Assembly (NCBI RefSeq): GCF_036825535.1
Contig: NZ_CP098813.1
Coordinates: 806,001 to 870,000 of the forward strand
DNA length: 64,000 nucleotides
From: Parasalinivibrio latis
GTDB lineage: Bacteria; Pseudomonadota; Gammaproteobacteria; Enterobacterales; Vibrionaceae
Direction of reading: 5' to 3'
This document shows positions 8,155-21,096 of this stretch, piece by piece. The notes under the pieces are model-generated. The model ran no database searches, was not told the origin of the DNA, and saw only the letters and a program-made list of their open reading frames with translations. The translations under genes were made by a program, and so were the position numbers. The first letter of the stretch is position 1. Each line of letters opens with the position of its first letter.

Positions 8155-8326
8155 ATTTGACCATGCAATCTGTGTGGGCACTCGTTGAAACAGAATAAAA
8201 GATTTATTCAATGAATCGAGTGACCAAACGAGATTCCTGAAAAGGAATATCGGCACAGTCAATTCTATCTATGAAAATAGATAAACAGTATTCATTGAGC
8301 CAAACCTTCGGGTTTGAAAAAACTTT

Positions 8327-9878
<1,552 letters not shown>

Positions 9879-9966
9879 CCTAAACTGCTTCATGAGTGTC
9901 CACACAGATTGCCTGGTCGAAAAGTAAAGAGAGTATTTTGTTGGGGTACCCAAACCCTGGCACAGT

Positions 9967-10042
9967 GTCCCGTTCGTCTAGAGGCCTAGGACACCGCCCT
10001 TTCACGGCGGTAACAGGGGTTCGACTCCCCTACGGGACGCCA
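9967..10042 (+). tRNA. tRNA-Glu (TTC)
   Basis: 76-nt cloverleaf with acceptor arm GTCCCGT/ACGGGAC, anticodon TTC in CCCTTTCACGG, T-loop GGTTCGACTCC and encoded CCA. First of four tRNAs in the 16S-23S spacer. Confidence 0.95.
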
Positions 10043-10061
10043 CTTCATTGAAGTGAACGAC

Positions 10062-10137
10062 GGGTCGTTAGCTCAGTCGGTAGAGCAGTTGGCTTTTAAC
10101 CAATTGGTCGAAGGTTCGAATCCTTCACGACCCACCA
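10062..10137 (+). tRNA. tRNA-Lys (TTT)
   Basis: 76-nt cloverleaf with acceptor GGGTCGT/ACGACCC, anticodon TTT in GGCTTTTAACC, T-loop GGTTCGAATCC and encoded CCA. It is second in the spacer. Confidence 0.95.
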
Positions 10138-10200
10138 TCTTCCCCACAGAAGATGTAAAACTGTTTTGGTTCTGCTTTTTCAAAAGTGGAAACAGCCTGT

Positions 10201-10276
10201 GGGCGATTAGCTCAGTTGGGAGAGCACCTCCCTTACAAGGAGGGGGTCACTGGTTCGAGCCCGGTATCGCCCACCA
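10201..10276 (+). tRNA. tRNA-Val (TAC)
   Basis: 76-nt cloverleaf with acceptor GGGCGAT/ATCGCCC, anticodon TAC in CCCTTACAAGG, T-loop GGTTCGAGCCC and encoded CCA. It is third in the spacer. Confidence 0.95.
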
Positions 10277-10304
10277 CTCTTTCTCTGAAAGAGAACCCTG
10301 ATAT

Positions 10305-10380
10305 GGGGCTATAGCTCAGCTGGGAGAGCGCCTGCCTTGCACGCAGGAGGTCTGCGGTTCGATCCCGCATAGCTCCACCA
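10305..10380 (+). tRNA. tRNA-Ala (TGC)
   Basis: 76-nt cloverleaf with acceptor GGGGCTA/TAGCTCC, anticodon TGC in CCTTGCACGC, T-loop GGTTCGATCCC and encoded CCA. It is last in the spacer. Confidence 0.95.
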
Positions 10381-10503
10381 CTCTCTAATTATTTTCTGCA
10401 TGGATAAGCAGGTTCAACGAAAAGTATTTTTGTTGGATCCGTTTTTTTGTCTCTGAAAATCATTAGAAAGTGGTTCCTTGTCTCCTGTAGACACCGAAAT
10501 ACA

Positions 10504-10515
10504 TGCTCTTTAACA
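10504..10515 (+). promoter_or_regulatory. boxA antitermination element (16S-23S spacer)
   Basis: TGCTCTTTAACA repeats the leader boxA and lies about 225 bp before 23S, the usual second antitermination site. Confidence 0.8.
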
Positions 10516-10739
10516 ATCTGGAAAGCTGACTAGTAGATTCAACAATGTTGGATCTGTTCTGAACTTCTTAGGAAGTGATGAACAAAGTTCTCAAATGTTT
10601 TGCTTTCACTTTTTTAAAAGTGAAGACAAATCGCAAACACATTCAAGTGTTTTGGTAGTGCTTTAAGCACAACTCAATTTGAGTACGGCGAAAACCAAAT
10701 CTTGGTCCGCGTATGACTCGAAACTCCTTCGGGTTGTAT

Positions 10740-13629
<2,890 letters not shown>

Positions 13630-13731
13630 TACAACACCCAAGGGGTTTTGTGCGTACTCAAGAGAATCAAACATCTTGAATGTGTAAGAGAACACGCTAG
13701 AAGACATCAGCTTTCAAGATTGTACCGAATT

Positions 13732-13850
13732 TGTCTGGCGACCATAGCATTGTGGCTCCACCTGAACCCATGCCGAACTCAGAAGTGAAACGCAATAGCG
13801 CCGATGGTAGTGTGGGGTCTCCCCATGTGAGAGTAGGACATCGCCAGGCT
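13732..13850 (+). rRNA. rrf: 5S ribosomal RNA
   Basis: About 119 nt from TGTCTGGCGACCATAGCAT to GACATCGCCAGGCT. Its ends pair (TGTCTGGCG with CGCCAGGC). It contains the family's CCCATGCCGAACTCAGAAG loop. Confidence 0.96.
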
Positions 13851-13942
13851 TTAAATTGGTTTTCATCTTTAAGAGAAGATGAAGGCAACACTGGATAAAG
13901 CAAGCTAACCATAAGACTTTATTCGGTAAACAGTATCGCTGC

Positions 13943-14019
13943 GGAGCGGTAGTTCAGTTGGTTAGAATACCGGCCTGTCACGCCGGGGGTCGCGGGTTCG
14001 AGTCCCGTCCGCTCCGCCA
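13943..14019 (+). tRNA. tRNA-Asp (GTC)
   Basis: 77-nt cloverleaf with acceptor GGAGCGG/CCGCTCC, anticodon GTC in GGCCTGTCACGCC, T-loop GGTTCGAGTCC and encoded CCA. It is distal tRNA of the rRNA operon. Confidence 0.95.
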
Positions 14020-14424
14020 CTTCTTAAGAAGCCCTGTCAGAAATGACGGGGCTTTTTTTCGTTGTATCAAATGCCTGTGTATGGGACTCGCGAGCCTTCG
14101 GCTTGAGCCCCGCTTGAACGCAAGCCCGGCCATCCGCCACTTCTTAAGAAGCCTCGTCAGAAATGACGGGGCTTTTTTCGTTGTATCAGATGCCTGTGAA
14201 TGGGACTCGCGAGCCTTCGGCTTGAGCCCCGCTTGAACGCAAGCCCGGCCGTCCGCCACTTCTTAAGAAGCCCTGTCAGAAATGATGGGGCTTTTTTCGT
14301 TGTATCAAATGCCTGTGAATGGGACTCGTGAGCCTTCGGCTTGAGCCCCGCTTGAACGCAAGCCCGGCCGTCCGCCACTTCTTAAGAAGCCTCGTCAGAA
14401 ATGACGGGGCTTTTTTCGTTGCCG
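14014..14424 (+). repeat. Tandem ~119-bp repeat, 3.4 copies, starting in the tRNA-Asp 3' end
   Basis: CCGCCACTTCTTAAGAAGCC recurs at 14014, 14134, 14253 and 14372, giving periods of 120, 119 and 119 bp with a few percent divergence. Each copy begins with the last bases of tRNA-Asp (CCGCCA) and carries a complete terminator hairpin. It then has GGGACTCGYGAGCCTTCGGCTTGAG and the small stem GCTTG-AACG-CAAGC. The fourth copy stops soon after its terminator. A probable origin is slippage or unequal crossover at the end of the rRNA operon. The open frames that cross it are not genes. Confidence 0.9.
14029..14060 (+). terminator. rRNA operon terminator, first of four copies
   Basis: AAGCCCTGTCA (14029-14039) and TGACGGGGCTT (14044-14054) form an 11-bp stem with one G-T wobble and a GAAA tetraloop, followed by seven T. 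Equivalent hairpins recur at about 14149, 14268 and 14387, once per repeat unit. Confidence 0.92.
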
Positions 14425-14437
14425 AACATTTCTAGTA

Positions 14438-15301
14438 CTACTCATTGTCCGGAACATCTTTGATAACCCGATTTAAAGCCCGAACTGCAAGGTCAATTCG
14501 GTCAGGGAATGGGCTGTCGGTTGAATAGAGTAGATATACCGGCAGTTCAAATTGCGGAGCCCCTATTACCTTTTTCAGGTTCCCTTCCTGTAATTCCTTT
14601 TCGATTAAGCGCTCAGGCAGGTAAGCGGTTCCACCTTGTTTATTGAGCCATTGGGTACCAACAGAGGCTAAACCGGACATAACGGGGGCGTTGCGAAGCT
14701 GAGGTAACCTTTCGCTGTGTGAGGAGGTGTACCCCCAGCCCCAATTAAGGTAAATGTATCGGTCTGGGTTTACGCTTTCTAACTCTTCGGCTTCTGTTGA
14801 AACCATCAGCAGGCGGTCACTGAACAGCCGTTCTACCAGTAATCCGGGAGCTGCTTCCCCGACAAGTGTGAGTGCTATATCCAGAGAGCCTTCCGAGACC
14901 TGCTGTATCAGCGCTGCAGAGTAGTCTGCTTCTACATGGATGGATTGTGTTGGTTGCAGAGCCCTGAGTGTCGCTATCCAATCCAGTAGCAGATCTCCGG
15001 CAAAAACGGAGTGGGCCCCAATTCGCAACAATCCTCCTGGTTGCTCTGACAACCGCGTTTCCCACTTTGCATTTTCCCAGCAGCGCTGCAAAGACAGGGC
15101 ATGACGGTAAAAACACTGTCCTTGCACCGTGAGTTTCATACCCTGGGCACAGCGCATAAAAAGCTTTTGGTCGAGTTCTGCCTCAAGCAATTTTATCCGT
15201 GTACTGATTGCAGATTTTGTCAGGTGAAGCTTGTTGGCGCATTCCCCTAACCGCTGCACCTCCGCAAGCGTCAGGAAGGTCTTAATGCTCTGCATATCCA
15301 T
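14438..15301 (-). CDS. LysR family transcriptional regulator
   Basis: 287 residues. The N-terminal winged HTH is MDMQSIKTFLTLAEVQRLGECANKLHLTKSAISTRIKLLEAELDQKLF (about 1-60), followed by a periplasmic-binding-like effector domain (GGLLRIGAHSVFAGDLLLDW onward). It is divergent from the tandem CoA-transferase gene at 15515 with 213 bp between, so it probably regulates that gene. In characterised DMSP clusters (Marinomonas) the regulator DddR is also a LysR protein adjacent to dddD, which makes the position suggestive. The effector is unknown. Its stop lies just after the end of the tandem terminator array. Confidence 0.88.
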   Translation of the reverse strand: MDMQSIKTFLTLAEVQRLGECANKLHLTKSAISTRIKLLEAELDQKLFMRCAQGMKLTVQGQCFYRHALSLQRCWENAKWETRLSEQPGGLLRIGAHSVFAGDLLLDWIATLRALQPTQSIHVEADYSAALIQQVSEGSLDIALTLVGEAAPGLLVERLFSDRLLMVSTEAEELESVNPDRYIYLNWGWGYTSSHSERLPQLRNAPVMSGLASVGTQWLNKQGGTAYLPERLIEKELQEGNLKKVIGAPQFELPVYLLYSTDSPFPDRIDLAVRALNRVIKDVPDNE

Positions 15302-15514
15302 AAGGCTGAACTCATTATTTGTGTGAATGGCTTATGCCAATGTACCGCTATTTGGATGCGTTTGTTAATAGTTGTATCAGCGTTAAAAATTCTTGAATAG
15401 AGAGTGCAAAAAGATTCGATATGCGGCGCTTTATTCGGTGATTAGCATGTGGCTGGAACGGTATACATCACTCCGTTAGGATCCATTTGATGTCTCGGGT
15501 AAGGGAAGTTATCG

Positions 15515-18067
15515 ATGACGTACAACAAAAGCCAATGCCAGCCGTTACAAAGACCACTGGCAGGAATAAAAGTGGTGGATTTCGGTCAGTACATTGCTGG
15601 GCCCGCAGTGGCAATGATGCTGGCCGATCTCGGCGCTGAAGTGGTTCATATTGACCCTCCCTCGGGCCCCCGTTGGAAGCATCCGGCAGACGCTGTTTTA
15701 AACCGGGGAAAGAAACGGTTTAGCCTGGATTTAAAAACTGAGCGGGATCTTCAGGTAGCCAAAGCTCTTATCCAACATGCAGATATTGTGGTGGAAAATT
15801 TTCGCCCTGGCGTTATGACCCGACTCGGGCTCGGTTCCGGTGAGGTAAGAGAACAAAACCCCGAGCTAATTTACCTTTCCCTACCGGGGTTTTCTGAAAA
15901 AGATAAAAAGTATTGCGATACACCGGCATGGGAAGGCGTTATTGCTGCGGCAGTCGGGCAATTCACAGACATGGGTTTAAACCGCATTTTATTGGGTATA
16001 AACCCCTCATTCTCTCCATTACCCCTGGCCTCTTCATATGCGGCGGTGTTGGGTGCAACTGCAGTGATGTCAGCGCTTTATTCAAGATTTAAAACCGGAT
16101 TTGGAGACGCCATTGAAGTGCCGGCTTCAGCAGCCCTGATGGAGGGGCTTGCTTACAACTCTATGCTTGTTGAAGGCCTTCCTGACCGATATAAGTCCCC
16201 ACGTGAACGGGAAATTGAAAAAAGGCGTGCAAACAACGAACCGTTCAATCTTGGTTACCCTGAGCTCCAGGAATTTCTCGACCCTTTCTACCGGACATAC
16301 GTGTGCAAGGACGGGCGACCGTTTTATGCCGTCTGTTCATCCCATACCCGACACCCAATTGCCTGCCTCAAAGTGCTTGGAATATGGGATGACATTCAGC
16401 TTGCAGGTATTCCGACCCACAGTGCTTACCTGGATATGGAAGAGTGGCCTGAAGAGGCTGACTGCACCATCGTTTCTTACCCCCTGTCACGTCAATGGGC
16501 GGAAATCGTGTCAGCAAGAATGAAAAACGCTTTCCTTACCCGCACTGCATTTGAGTGGGAACAACAGTTTGGTGAGGCGGGAGTGCCTGGCTGTGCACTG
16601 AGGGAAACGAAGGAGTGGCTTCATTCTGAACACGCCGTGTTATCCGGTAGCATTCTTGAGGTTGAAGACCCTGTTTATGGAACCATGAAGCAGTTGGGTA
16701 ATATCTGCTGGCTGGCAGGTGACGATGGCGTTGTGATCAAGCAGCCTGCGGATGTGCCTAAAACAAGAGATGAAATAACGCTCAAGGAAGTTGAGCAACT
16801 GATAACCCGTTGGAAAGAAGTTAATCCTGCTGATCTCACCGCGTGTACATCGAACCGCGCAGGCGGTTGGCTAGACGGTGTCCGAATTCTTGACCTGACC
16901 AACGTTATTGCCGGGCCTACCATCGCCGGTACCCTGGCAAGGTTCGGGGCAGATGTAATCAGTATCGACCCGCCTGAGCCTTCATTGGACCCCTGGAATT
17001 CCACTGTGTTTGGCATGCAAGCCAACCAGGGTAAACAGAGCTTGTTGCTTGACCTCAAAAGCCCGGAGGGAAAAGCCCTTTTTGAGAAATTATTGCCTCA
17101 AACCGATGTTATTACGGTCAATGCCAGTGATGAACAACTGCAACGGTTGGGATTGACCCTGGAAGCACTCCGCGAAATAAACCCTGAACTGATTCTTTGC
17201 CAATTTGATGCATACGGGGGCCCCAAGGCAGGCCCACGCAGCAATCATCCCGGTTATGACGATCTCGTACAGGCGACAACCGGCATTATGTCCCGCTTTG
17301 GCGGTGGGATGGATACACCGGAAGAACATGCGCATTTTGGCACTATCGATGTCCTGGGGGGATATTGCGCTGCATTTGCAGTCGGTGTTGCCCTGGTGAA
17401 CCGGGCAAAAGGAAATGGGGGGACAGTGGCTCGGAGCTCCCTTGTTGCTGCCGGGCAGCTTATTCAGGTGCCTTTCATGTATGACTTTAAGGGCAGGGCA
17501 CCTTTTAACGAACCCAGCGGGCGGGAAGTCAAAGGAGTTGATGCTCTTTACCGTTGTTACCAAGCCAGCGATGGATGGTTTTTTCTGGCAGTGGACAGGG
17601 ACACCAGGCTGGAGGCGTTTCTTGCTTCCGTGCATCCATTAATGGTGGATTTGTCCGATAACACAGCAACTGAGAAATGCCTGGAAGAGAGTTTTAGATC
17701 CATGCCAATGGAGCATTGGCGAAACGTGTTCCGGGCTAAGGATATCGGTTGCCAGCCCTTGGCCAGAATGAGTGATTTGCGGGAAAAGGTGCTGATGAAA
17801 GAGGACGAGGTGGAACTCGACGGATCTTCCAGCGTGGCTTTTATCCGTTATGCCGATCATCCGAGCGGCTATGCGGTGAACGTCATTGCCCCGAATGCCA
17901 TTCGACCAAAACACTCAAAAATTTTGCTGCCGGATCCCATGCCGAAATACGGTGCGCATACCCGCGAAATACTGCAAGACCTCGGGCAGTCAATCGAAGA
18001 AATTGAATCACTGATAGCCCGGGGAGTCGTTGCTACAGGGTGGAGCAAAAAATACCTCCCAGACTGA
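15515..18067 (+). CDS. Fused tandem class III (CaiB/BaiF) CoA-transferase, DddD-type architecture
   Basis: 850 residues with two CaiB/BaiF domains in one chain. Domain 1 is about 12-420 (PLAGIKVVDFGQYIAGPAVAMMLADLGAEVVHIDPP) and domain 2 about 445-845 (DGVRILDLTNVIAGPTIAGTLARFGADVISIDPPEP). Ordinary CaiB is about 405 residues. A fused pair is the hallmark of DddD, which adds CoA to DMSP and cleaves it to DMS and 3-hydroxypropionyl-CoA. The catalytic Asp (Asp169 in CaiB, as I recall) is Ser174 in domain 1 and is kept as Asp612 in domain 2 (FGTIDVLGG). This matches the C-terminal active site reported for DddD. The neighbours, however, look like carnitine/gamma-butyrobetaine genes, so the substrate could be either kind of betaine. 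AAGGGAAG upstream supports the start. Confidence 0.85.
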   Translation: MTYNKSQCQPLQRPLAGIKVVDFGQYIAGPAVAMMLADLGAEVVHIDPPSGPRWKHPADAVLNRGKKRFSLDLKTERDLQVAKALIQHADIVVENFRPGVMTRLGLGSGEVREQNPELIYLSLPGFSEKDKKYCDTPAWEGVIAAAVGQFTDMGLNRILLGINPSFSPLPLASSYAAVLGATAVMSALYSRFKTGFGDAIEVPASAALMEGLAYNSMLVEGLPDRYKSPREREIEKRRANNEPFNLGYPELQEFLDPFYRTYVCKDGRPFYAVCSSHTRHPIACLKVLGIWDDIQLAGIPTHSAYLDMEEWPEEADCTIVSYPLSRQWAEIVSARMKNAFLTRTAFEWEQQFGEAGVPGCALRETKEWLHSEHAVLSGSILEVEDPVYGTMKQLGNICWLAGDDGVVIKQPADVPKTRDEITLKEVEQLITRWKEVNPADLTACTSNRAGGWLDGVRILDLTNVIAGPTIAGTLARFGADVISIDPPEPSLDPWNSTVFGMQANQGKQSLLLDLKSPEGKALFEKLLPQTDVITVNASDEQLQRLGLTLEALREINPELILCQFDAYGGPKAGPRSNHPGYDDLVQATTGIMSRFGGGMDTPEEHAHFGTIDVLGGYCAAFAVGVALVNRAKGNGGTVARSSLVAAGQLIQVPFMYDFKGRAPFNEPSGREVKGVDALYRCYQASDGWFFLAVDRDTRLEAFLASVHPLMVDLSDNTATEKCLEESFRSMPMEHWRNVFRAKDIGCQPLARMSDLREKVLMKEDEVELDGSSSVAFIRYADHPSGYAVNVIAPNAIRPKHSKILLPDPMPKYGAHTREILQDLGQSIEEIESLIARGVVATGWSKKYLPD

Positions 18068-18149
18068 GCATAGGCCGGATGACTGCGGCCACTGCATTGG
18101 CTGGGTCACTCCGTTGATCAACGTAATAATTGGATTGTGTAAGGAAACG

Positions 18150-19055
18150 ATGGCGATGAAAACGGAAGCTGTTGTGGATGTGCAAAGCACCTGCTACCGC
18201 AGAGGGGTGATGTTAGTTCTGTTTGCCGGGCTGCTATGGAGTTTGGGGGGAGTTGGCATACGTATGATCGAAGCGGTCGATGGCTGGCAGATTATATTCT
18301 TTCGATCAGCTGGTATGGCTTTGTTCATATTGATTGCAATAGTAATCCGGAGCAGAAGGAACGTCGTTCAATCGTTCAGCAAGGCAGGAAAAATTGGGTT
18401 GATCGCCGGAGTCTGTTTCGGCAGTTCCTTTATCACCAATATTTACGCCATGCTGAACAATTCCATTGCCAATGTATCGTTTATCGCAAGCTCAGTCCCG
18501 TTTTTCGTCGCGCTTTTAGGTTGGCTTTTTCTCAGGGAGAAAGTCAGGCGGAAGACCTGGGTGGCTATATCGATTTCCATGCTGGGTATTTTGGTTATGG
18601 TTGTAACATCCCTGACAAACCAAGAATGGTGGCGGATGTTACTACCCTTTTTGATGGTGATTGGCTATGCCACGGGGACGGTTGCCATTCGGTATGGCAA
18701 AGACGTAGATATGCTGCCCGCCCTGTTTATAGCAGCGTTTTTTTCAATGTGTTTTTCCGGTTCGATGATCAGTGAGTTTTCTTTGTCATCCAACGATTTA
18801 ATGATTTGCCTTGGACTCGGTGTTGTCCAGTCGGGGGCTGGGATGGCGCTGTTTACAATCGGTGCGCGGTATGTGCCGGCAGCAGAATTGACGTTGCTGG
18901 GGTTGATAGAGGTCGTCCTGTCCCCGCTGTGGGTGTGGATGGCTGTTGGTGAAATGCCGGCATTTTGGACATTGGCAGGTGGGATGATTGTTTTGCTCGG
19001 TGTGATGGTTCAGGCATCGGGAACCCGTCGGAGTGTTGCTGCCAGCGTAGGGTGA
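18150..19055 (+). CDS. EamA/DMT family transporter
   Basis: 301 residues from an ATG with AAGGAAA upstream; an earlier in-frame ATG at 18030 overlaps the preceding gene and lacks family similarity. Ten hydrophobic segments form two EamA repeats (VMLVLFAGLLWSLGGVGIRMI and LIEVVLSPLWVWMAVGEMP, each repeat ending with a typical glycine-rich helix). The family exports or imports small metabolites across the inner membrane by proton-coupled transport. It lies 82 bp after the CoA-transferase on the same strand and is likely co-transcribed, so it may export a pathway product such as an excess organic acid. Direction and substrate are inferred. Confidence 0.85.
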   Translation: MAMKTEAVVDVQSTCYRRGVMLVLFAGLLWSLGGVGIRMIEAVDGWQIIFFRSAGMALFILIAIVIRSRRNVVQSFSKAGKIGLIAGVCFGSSFITNIYAMLNNSIANVSFIASSVPFFVALLGWLFLREKVRRKTWVAISISMLGILVMVVTSLTNQEWWRMLLPFLMVIGYATGTVAIRYGKDVDMLPALFIAAFFSMCFSGSMISEFSLSSNDLMICLGLGVVQSGAGMALFTIGARYVPAAELTLLGLIEVVLSPLWVWMAVGEMPAFWTLAGGMIVLLGVMVQASGTRRSVAASVG

Positions 19056-19306
19056 AGTTGAGCTCAGAGGTCGATTTTAGCCATGAAAATGTCGCTTTGG
19101 GGTATGTGAAATTTTTATATTGAATTCTCGCATTGAATGTCCGGATAGTGAGTCAAAAAATCGCTTAACAACCATCGACAGAAAAATAACACTTTACTAA
19201 TTTGTAAATAAATTGACCTTTTATTCGGTGGTGTGGTGGTAGGATTTAGGCAAGTTATTTCCAGTCTGGGCGCCTTTGTTTGCAGATTCCTGCGGCACAG
19301 GCAGCC

Positions 19307-20296
19307 ATGATTCTTAAACCTGACAGTGATGGTGTTTACACCGTCAGTTTTCTGGTTCTACCGGAATATGCAATGGTTTGCCTTCTGTCCGCGATTGAAA
19401 CGATGCGGGTGGCAAATCGGTTCGCCGGACGAGAAGTATTCCGCTGGCAATTGCTGAGTACAAACGGTGAACCGGTTAACGCCAGCAATCAACTGGCGTT
19501 GCTGGAAACTAAGTCTATTGAAGACGTCCCAGCCCCTAAGAATCTGTTTGTTTGTTCCAGTTTTAACCCCAAAAGCTATATGTCAGGCAACGCTTTGGCT
19601 TGGTTAAGAAGCCTGTACCGACGGGGAGCCGTTATCGGCGCTGTGGATACCGGCTGTTATCTGTTGGCCGCGGCAGGCATTATCCGAAACAGCAGGGTTA
19701 CCTTGCATTGGGAAGCGATTCCGGCCTTCCTTGAAGAACACCCGGGGGTTGAAGTCACCAATGAGTTGTTTGAAATAGACCACAACCTGATCACCTGCGC
19801 AGGGGGAACTGCTTCAATTGATTTGATGTTGCATATTATCCAGGCTGAACTCAGCCAGGATCTGGCATTGGCTGTGTGCGAGCAATTTATCAAATCAGGT
19901 ATCAGGCAAAAGTCGGACAAGCAGCGCATAAGCCTTGCTTTTCGCCTTCATGTGCACGACTCGCGTTTGTTGCGGGTGTTGGCGCTGATGGAAACCAACC
20001 TGGAAATTCCACTTAACCCCAGTGAGCTTGCTGAACATGCGCACCTTTCCATCAGGCAGGTTGAGCGATTGTTCCGCCGTCACTTGAGCACCACCCCCGC
20101 TAACTATTACCTTGGATTACGCCTTGGGCGGGCCCAACAGTTGCTCAGGGAGTCTCATCTCAGTGTGTCAGAAATTGCCATTGCATGCGGCTTTAACTCG
20201 AGCGCACATTTTTCAAGGGCCTACAGCAAAGCCAACGGCCTGACTCCAAGCCAGGACCGCCGGGATCGGTTTGCAGTGAATCAAACTCAGCACTGA
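19307..20296 (+). CDS. GlxA/CdhR-type AraC family regulator (DJ-1/PfpI domain plus AraC HTH)
   Basis: 329 residues from ATG (MILKPDSDGVYTVSFLVLPEYAM); a TTG nine codons earlier is also possible and no strong ribosome site decides. The N-terminal amidotransferase-like domain (about 10-195) has VIGAVDTGCYLLAAAGI at the nucleophile-elbow position. The C-terminal double HTH (about 215-320) has ELAEHAHLSIRQVERLFRRHL and SVSEIAIACGFNSSAHFSRAYSKANGLTPS. The family includes CdhR (carnitine) and GbdR (glycine betaine), activators of quaternary-amine catabolism. It probably activates this island; the TGTCGTC direct repeats at 22045-22114 are a plausible target. Its 3' end overlaps the convergent SDR gene by 10 bp. 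Confidence 0.88.
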   Translation: MILKPDSDGVYTVSFLVLPEYAMVCLLSAIETMRVANRFAGREVFRWQLLSTNGEPVNASNQLALLETKSIEDVPAPKNLFVCSSFNPKSYMSGNALAWLRSLYRRGAVIGAVDTGCYLLAAAGIIRNSRVTLHWEAIPAFLEEHPGVEVTNELFEIDHNLITCAGGTASIDLMLHIIQAELSQDLALAVCEQFIKSGIRQKSDKQRISLAFRLHVHDSRLLRVLALMETNLEIPLNPSELAEHAHLSIRQVERLFRRHLSTTPANYYLGLRLGRAQQLLRESHLSVSEIAIACGFNSSAHFSRAYSKANGLTPSQDRRDRFAVNQTQH

Positions 20297-21069
20297 ACGG
20301 ATGCACCGGTCAGGTGTTCACCTCCATCCTGGGCTATGCAGGTTCCTGTAATAAATGCAGCGGCTGGAGATGCTAGGAATGCTACTGTCTGGGCGATTTC
20401 TTCAGGCTCTCCCATTCTTTTAATCAAGATTTTATCGATCCCGGCCTGCAGGTTGGCCTGGTCGTAGTTTTCCAGCCCGCTTGTTCTAATTGTTCCCGGA
20501 GCAATGGCATTTACGCGAATGTGGTGCGGAGCCCACTCCCACGCGAGTGTTTTTGTGAGGTTTACAACGCCTGACCGTGCAGCGGCGGCATGAGCCATCC
20601 CTGGAAGCCCGTTTTCCTGACACAACACGATATTGATGATTGCCCCAGGAATTTTCCTTTCGATGCAGTGTCCAGTAAACCTCTGGCTCATTAGGAATGT
20701 GCCGTTGAGGTTAAGCTCGACTACTGCTTTGAAACCATTGGGCGAGATGTCCAGAGCCGGCGCTGCAAATTGGCCTCCGGCATTGTTTACAAGTATATCC
20801 AGCTGAATGTCACGGTTTTGCAGAGAGCTGTACAGGTCGTCAATGCTCTGGGGATCACGAATATTTACCTCATGGCAAATGACGTCAATCCCTTCCTCCA
20901 TCAAACAGGAGGAGGCCTGCGCCAATCGCTCGGTATCCCGGGCAGCGATCACGACCCGGCATCCCAGTCTTCCCAGGGTTTGTGCAATAGCGAAACCGAT
21001 ACCCGAGCCTCCACCGGTGATGAGGGCAGTTTTGCCGCTGTACAAACCGGGCTTAAATACATTACTCAT
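20287..21069 (-). CDS. SDR family oxidoreductase, dienoyl/enoyl-CoA reductase-like
   Basis: 260 residues starting MSNVFKPGLYSGKTALITGGGSG with GGAG nine bases upstream; an in-frame GTG five codons earlier is unlikely. The Rossmann motif TGGGSGIG and the NNAGG motif are clear. The classical YxxxK catalytic motif is absent: the corresponding stretch is GMAHAAAARSGVVNLTKTLAWEWAP. This is the pattern I associate with peroxisomal 2,4-dienoyl-CoA or trans-2-enoyl-CoA reductase relatives. It lies 27 bp downstream of the CaiD-like hydratase on the same strand. A role in reducing an enoyl-CoA intermediate or regenerating a side product is plausible but not shown. Confidence 0.8.
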   Translation of the reverse strand: MSNVFKPGLYSGKTALITGGGSGIGFAIAQTLGRLGCRVVIAARDTERLAQASSCLMEEGIDVICHEVNIRDPQSIDDLYSSLQNRDIQLDILVNNAGGQFAAPALDISPNGFKAVVELNLNGTFLMSQRFTGHCIERKIPGAIINIVLCQENGLPGMAHAAAARSGVVNLTKTLAWEWAPHHIRVNAIAPGTIRTSGLENYDQANLQAGIDKILIKRMGEPEEIAQTVAFLASPAAAFITGTCIAQDGGEHLTGASVQC

Positions 21070-21096
21070 TGTTAATTTCTCCACTGATTTTTTAGG

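Larger units (their letters stand above)
7154..8326 (+). promoter_or_regulatory. rRNA operon upstream and leader region
   Basis: I see no convincing gene in these 1.17 kb. An 80-codon open frame at 7415-7654 has no family features and poor coding character. The stretch is AT-rich. It contains the palindrome GAGTAAAGC-GT-GCTTTACTC (7669-7688) and two copies of CTATATATAG-like sequence near 7636 and 7890. The rRNA promoter (8026-8053) and boxA (8144-8154) follow. A leader hairpin, TATCTAT-GAAA-ATAGATA, lies at 8266-8283 and probably takes part in 16S processing. Confidence 0.6.

Noticed and set aside
13978..14378. Minus-strand open frames across tRNA-Asp and the tandem repeat, including one ending SGRDSNPRPPA
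   Set aside because: This is the well-known false translation of a tRNA antisense strand; the frames follow the 119-bp repeat and have no coding logic.
14014..14424. Possibility that the regular 119-bp repeat is a CRISPR array
   Set aside because: Units are contiguous tandem copies with no unique spacers and contain terminators; no cas genes are nearby.
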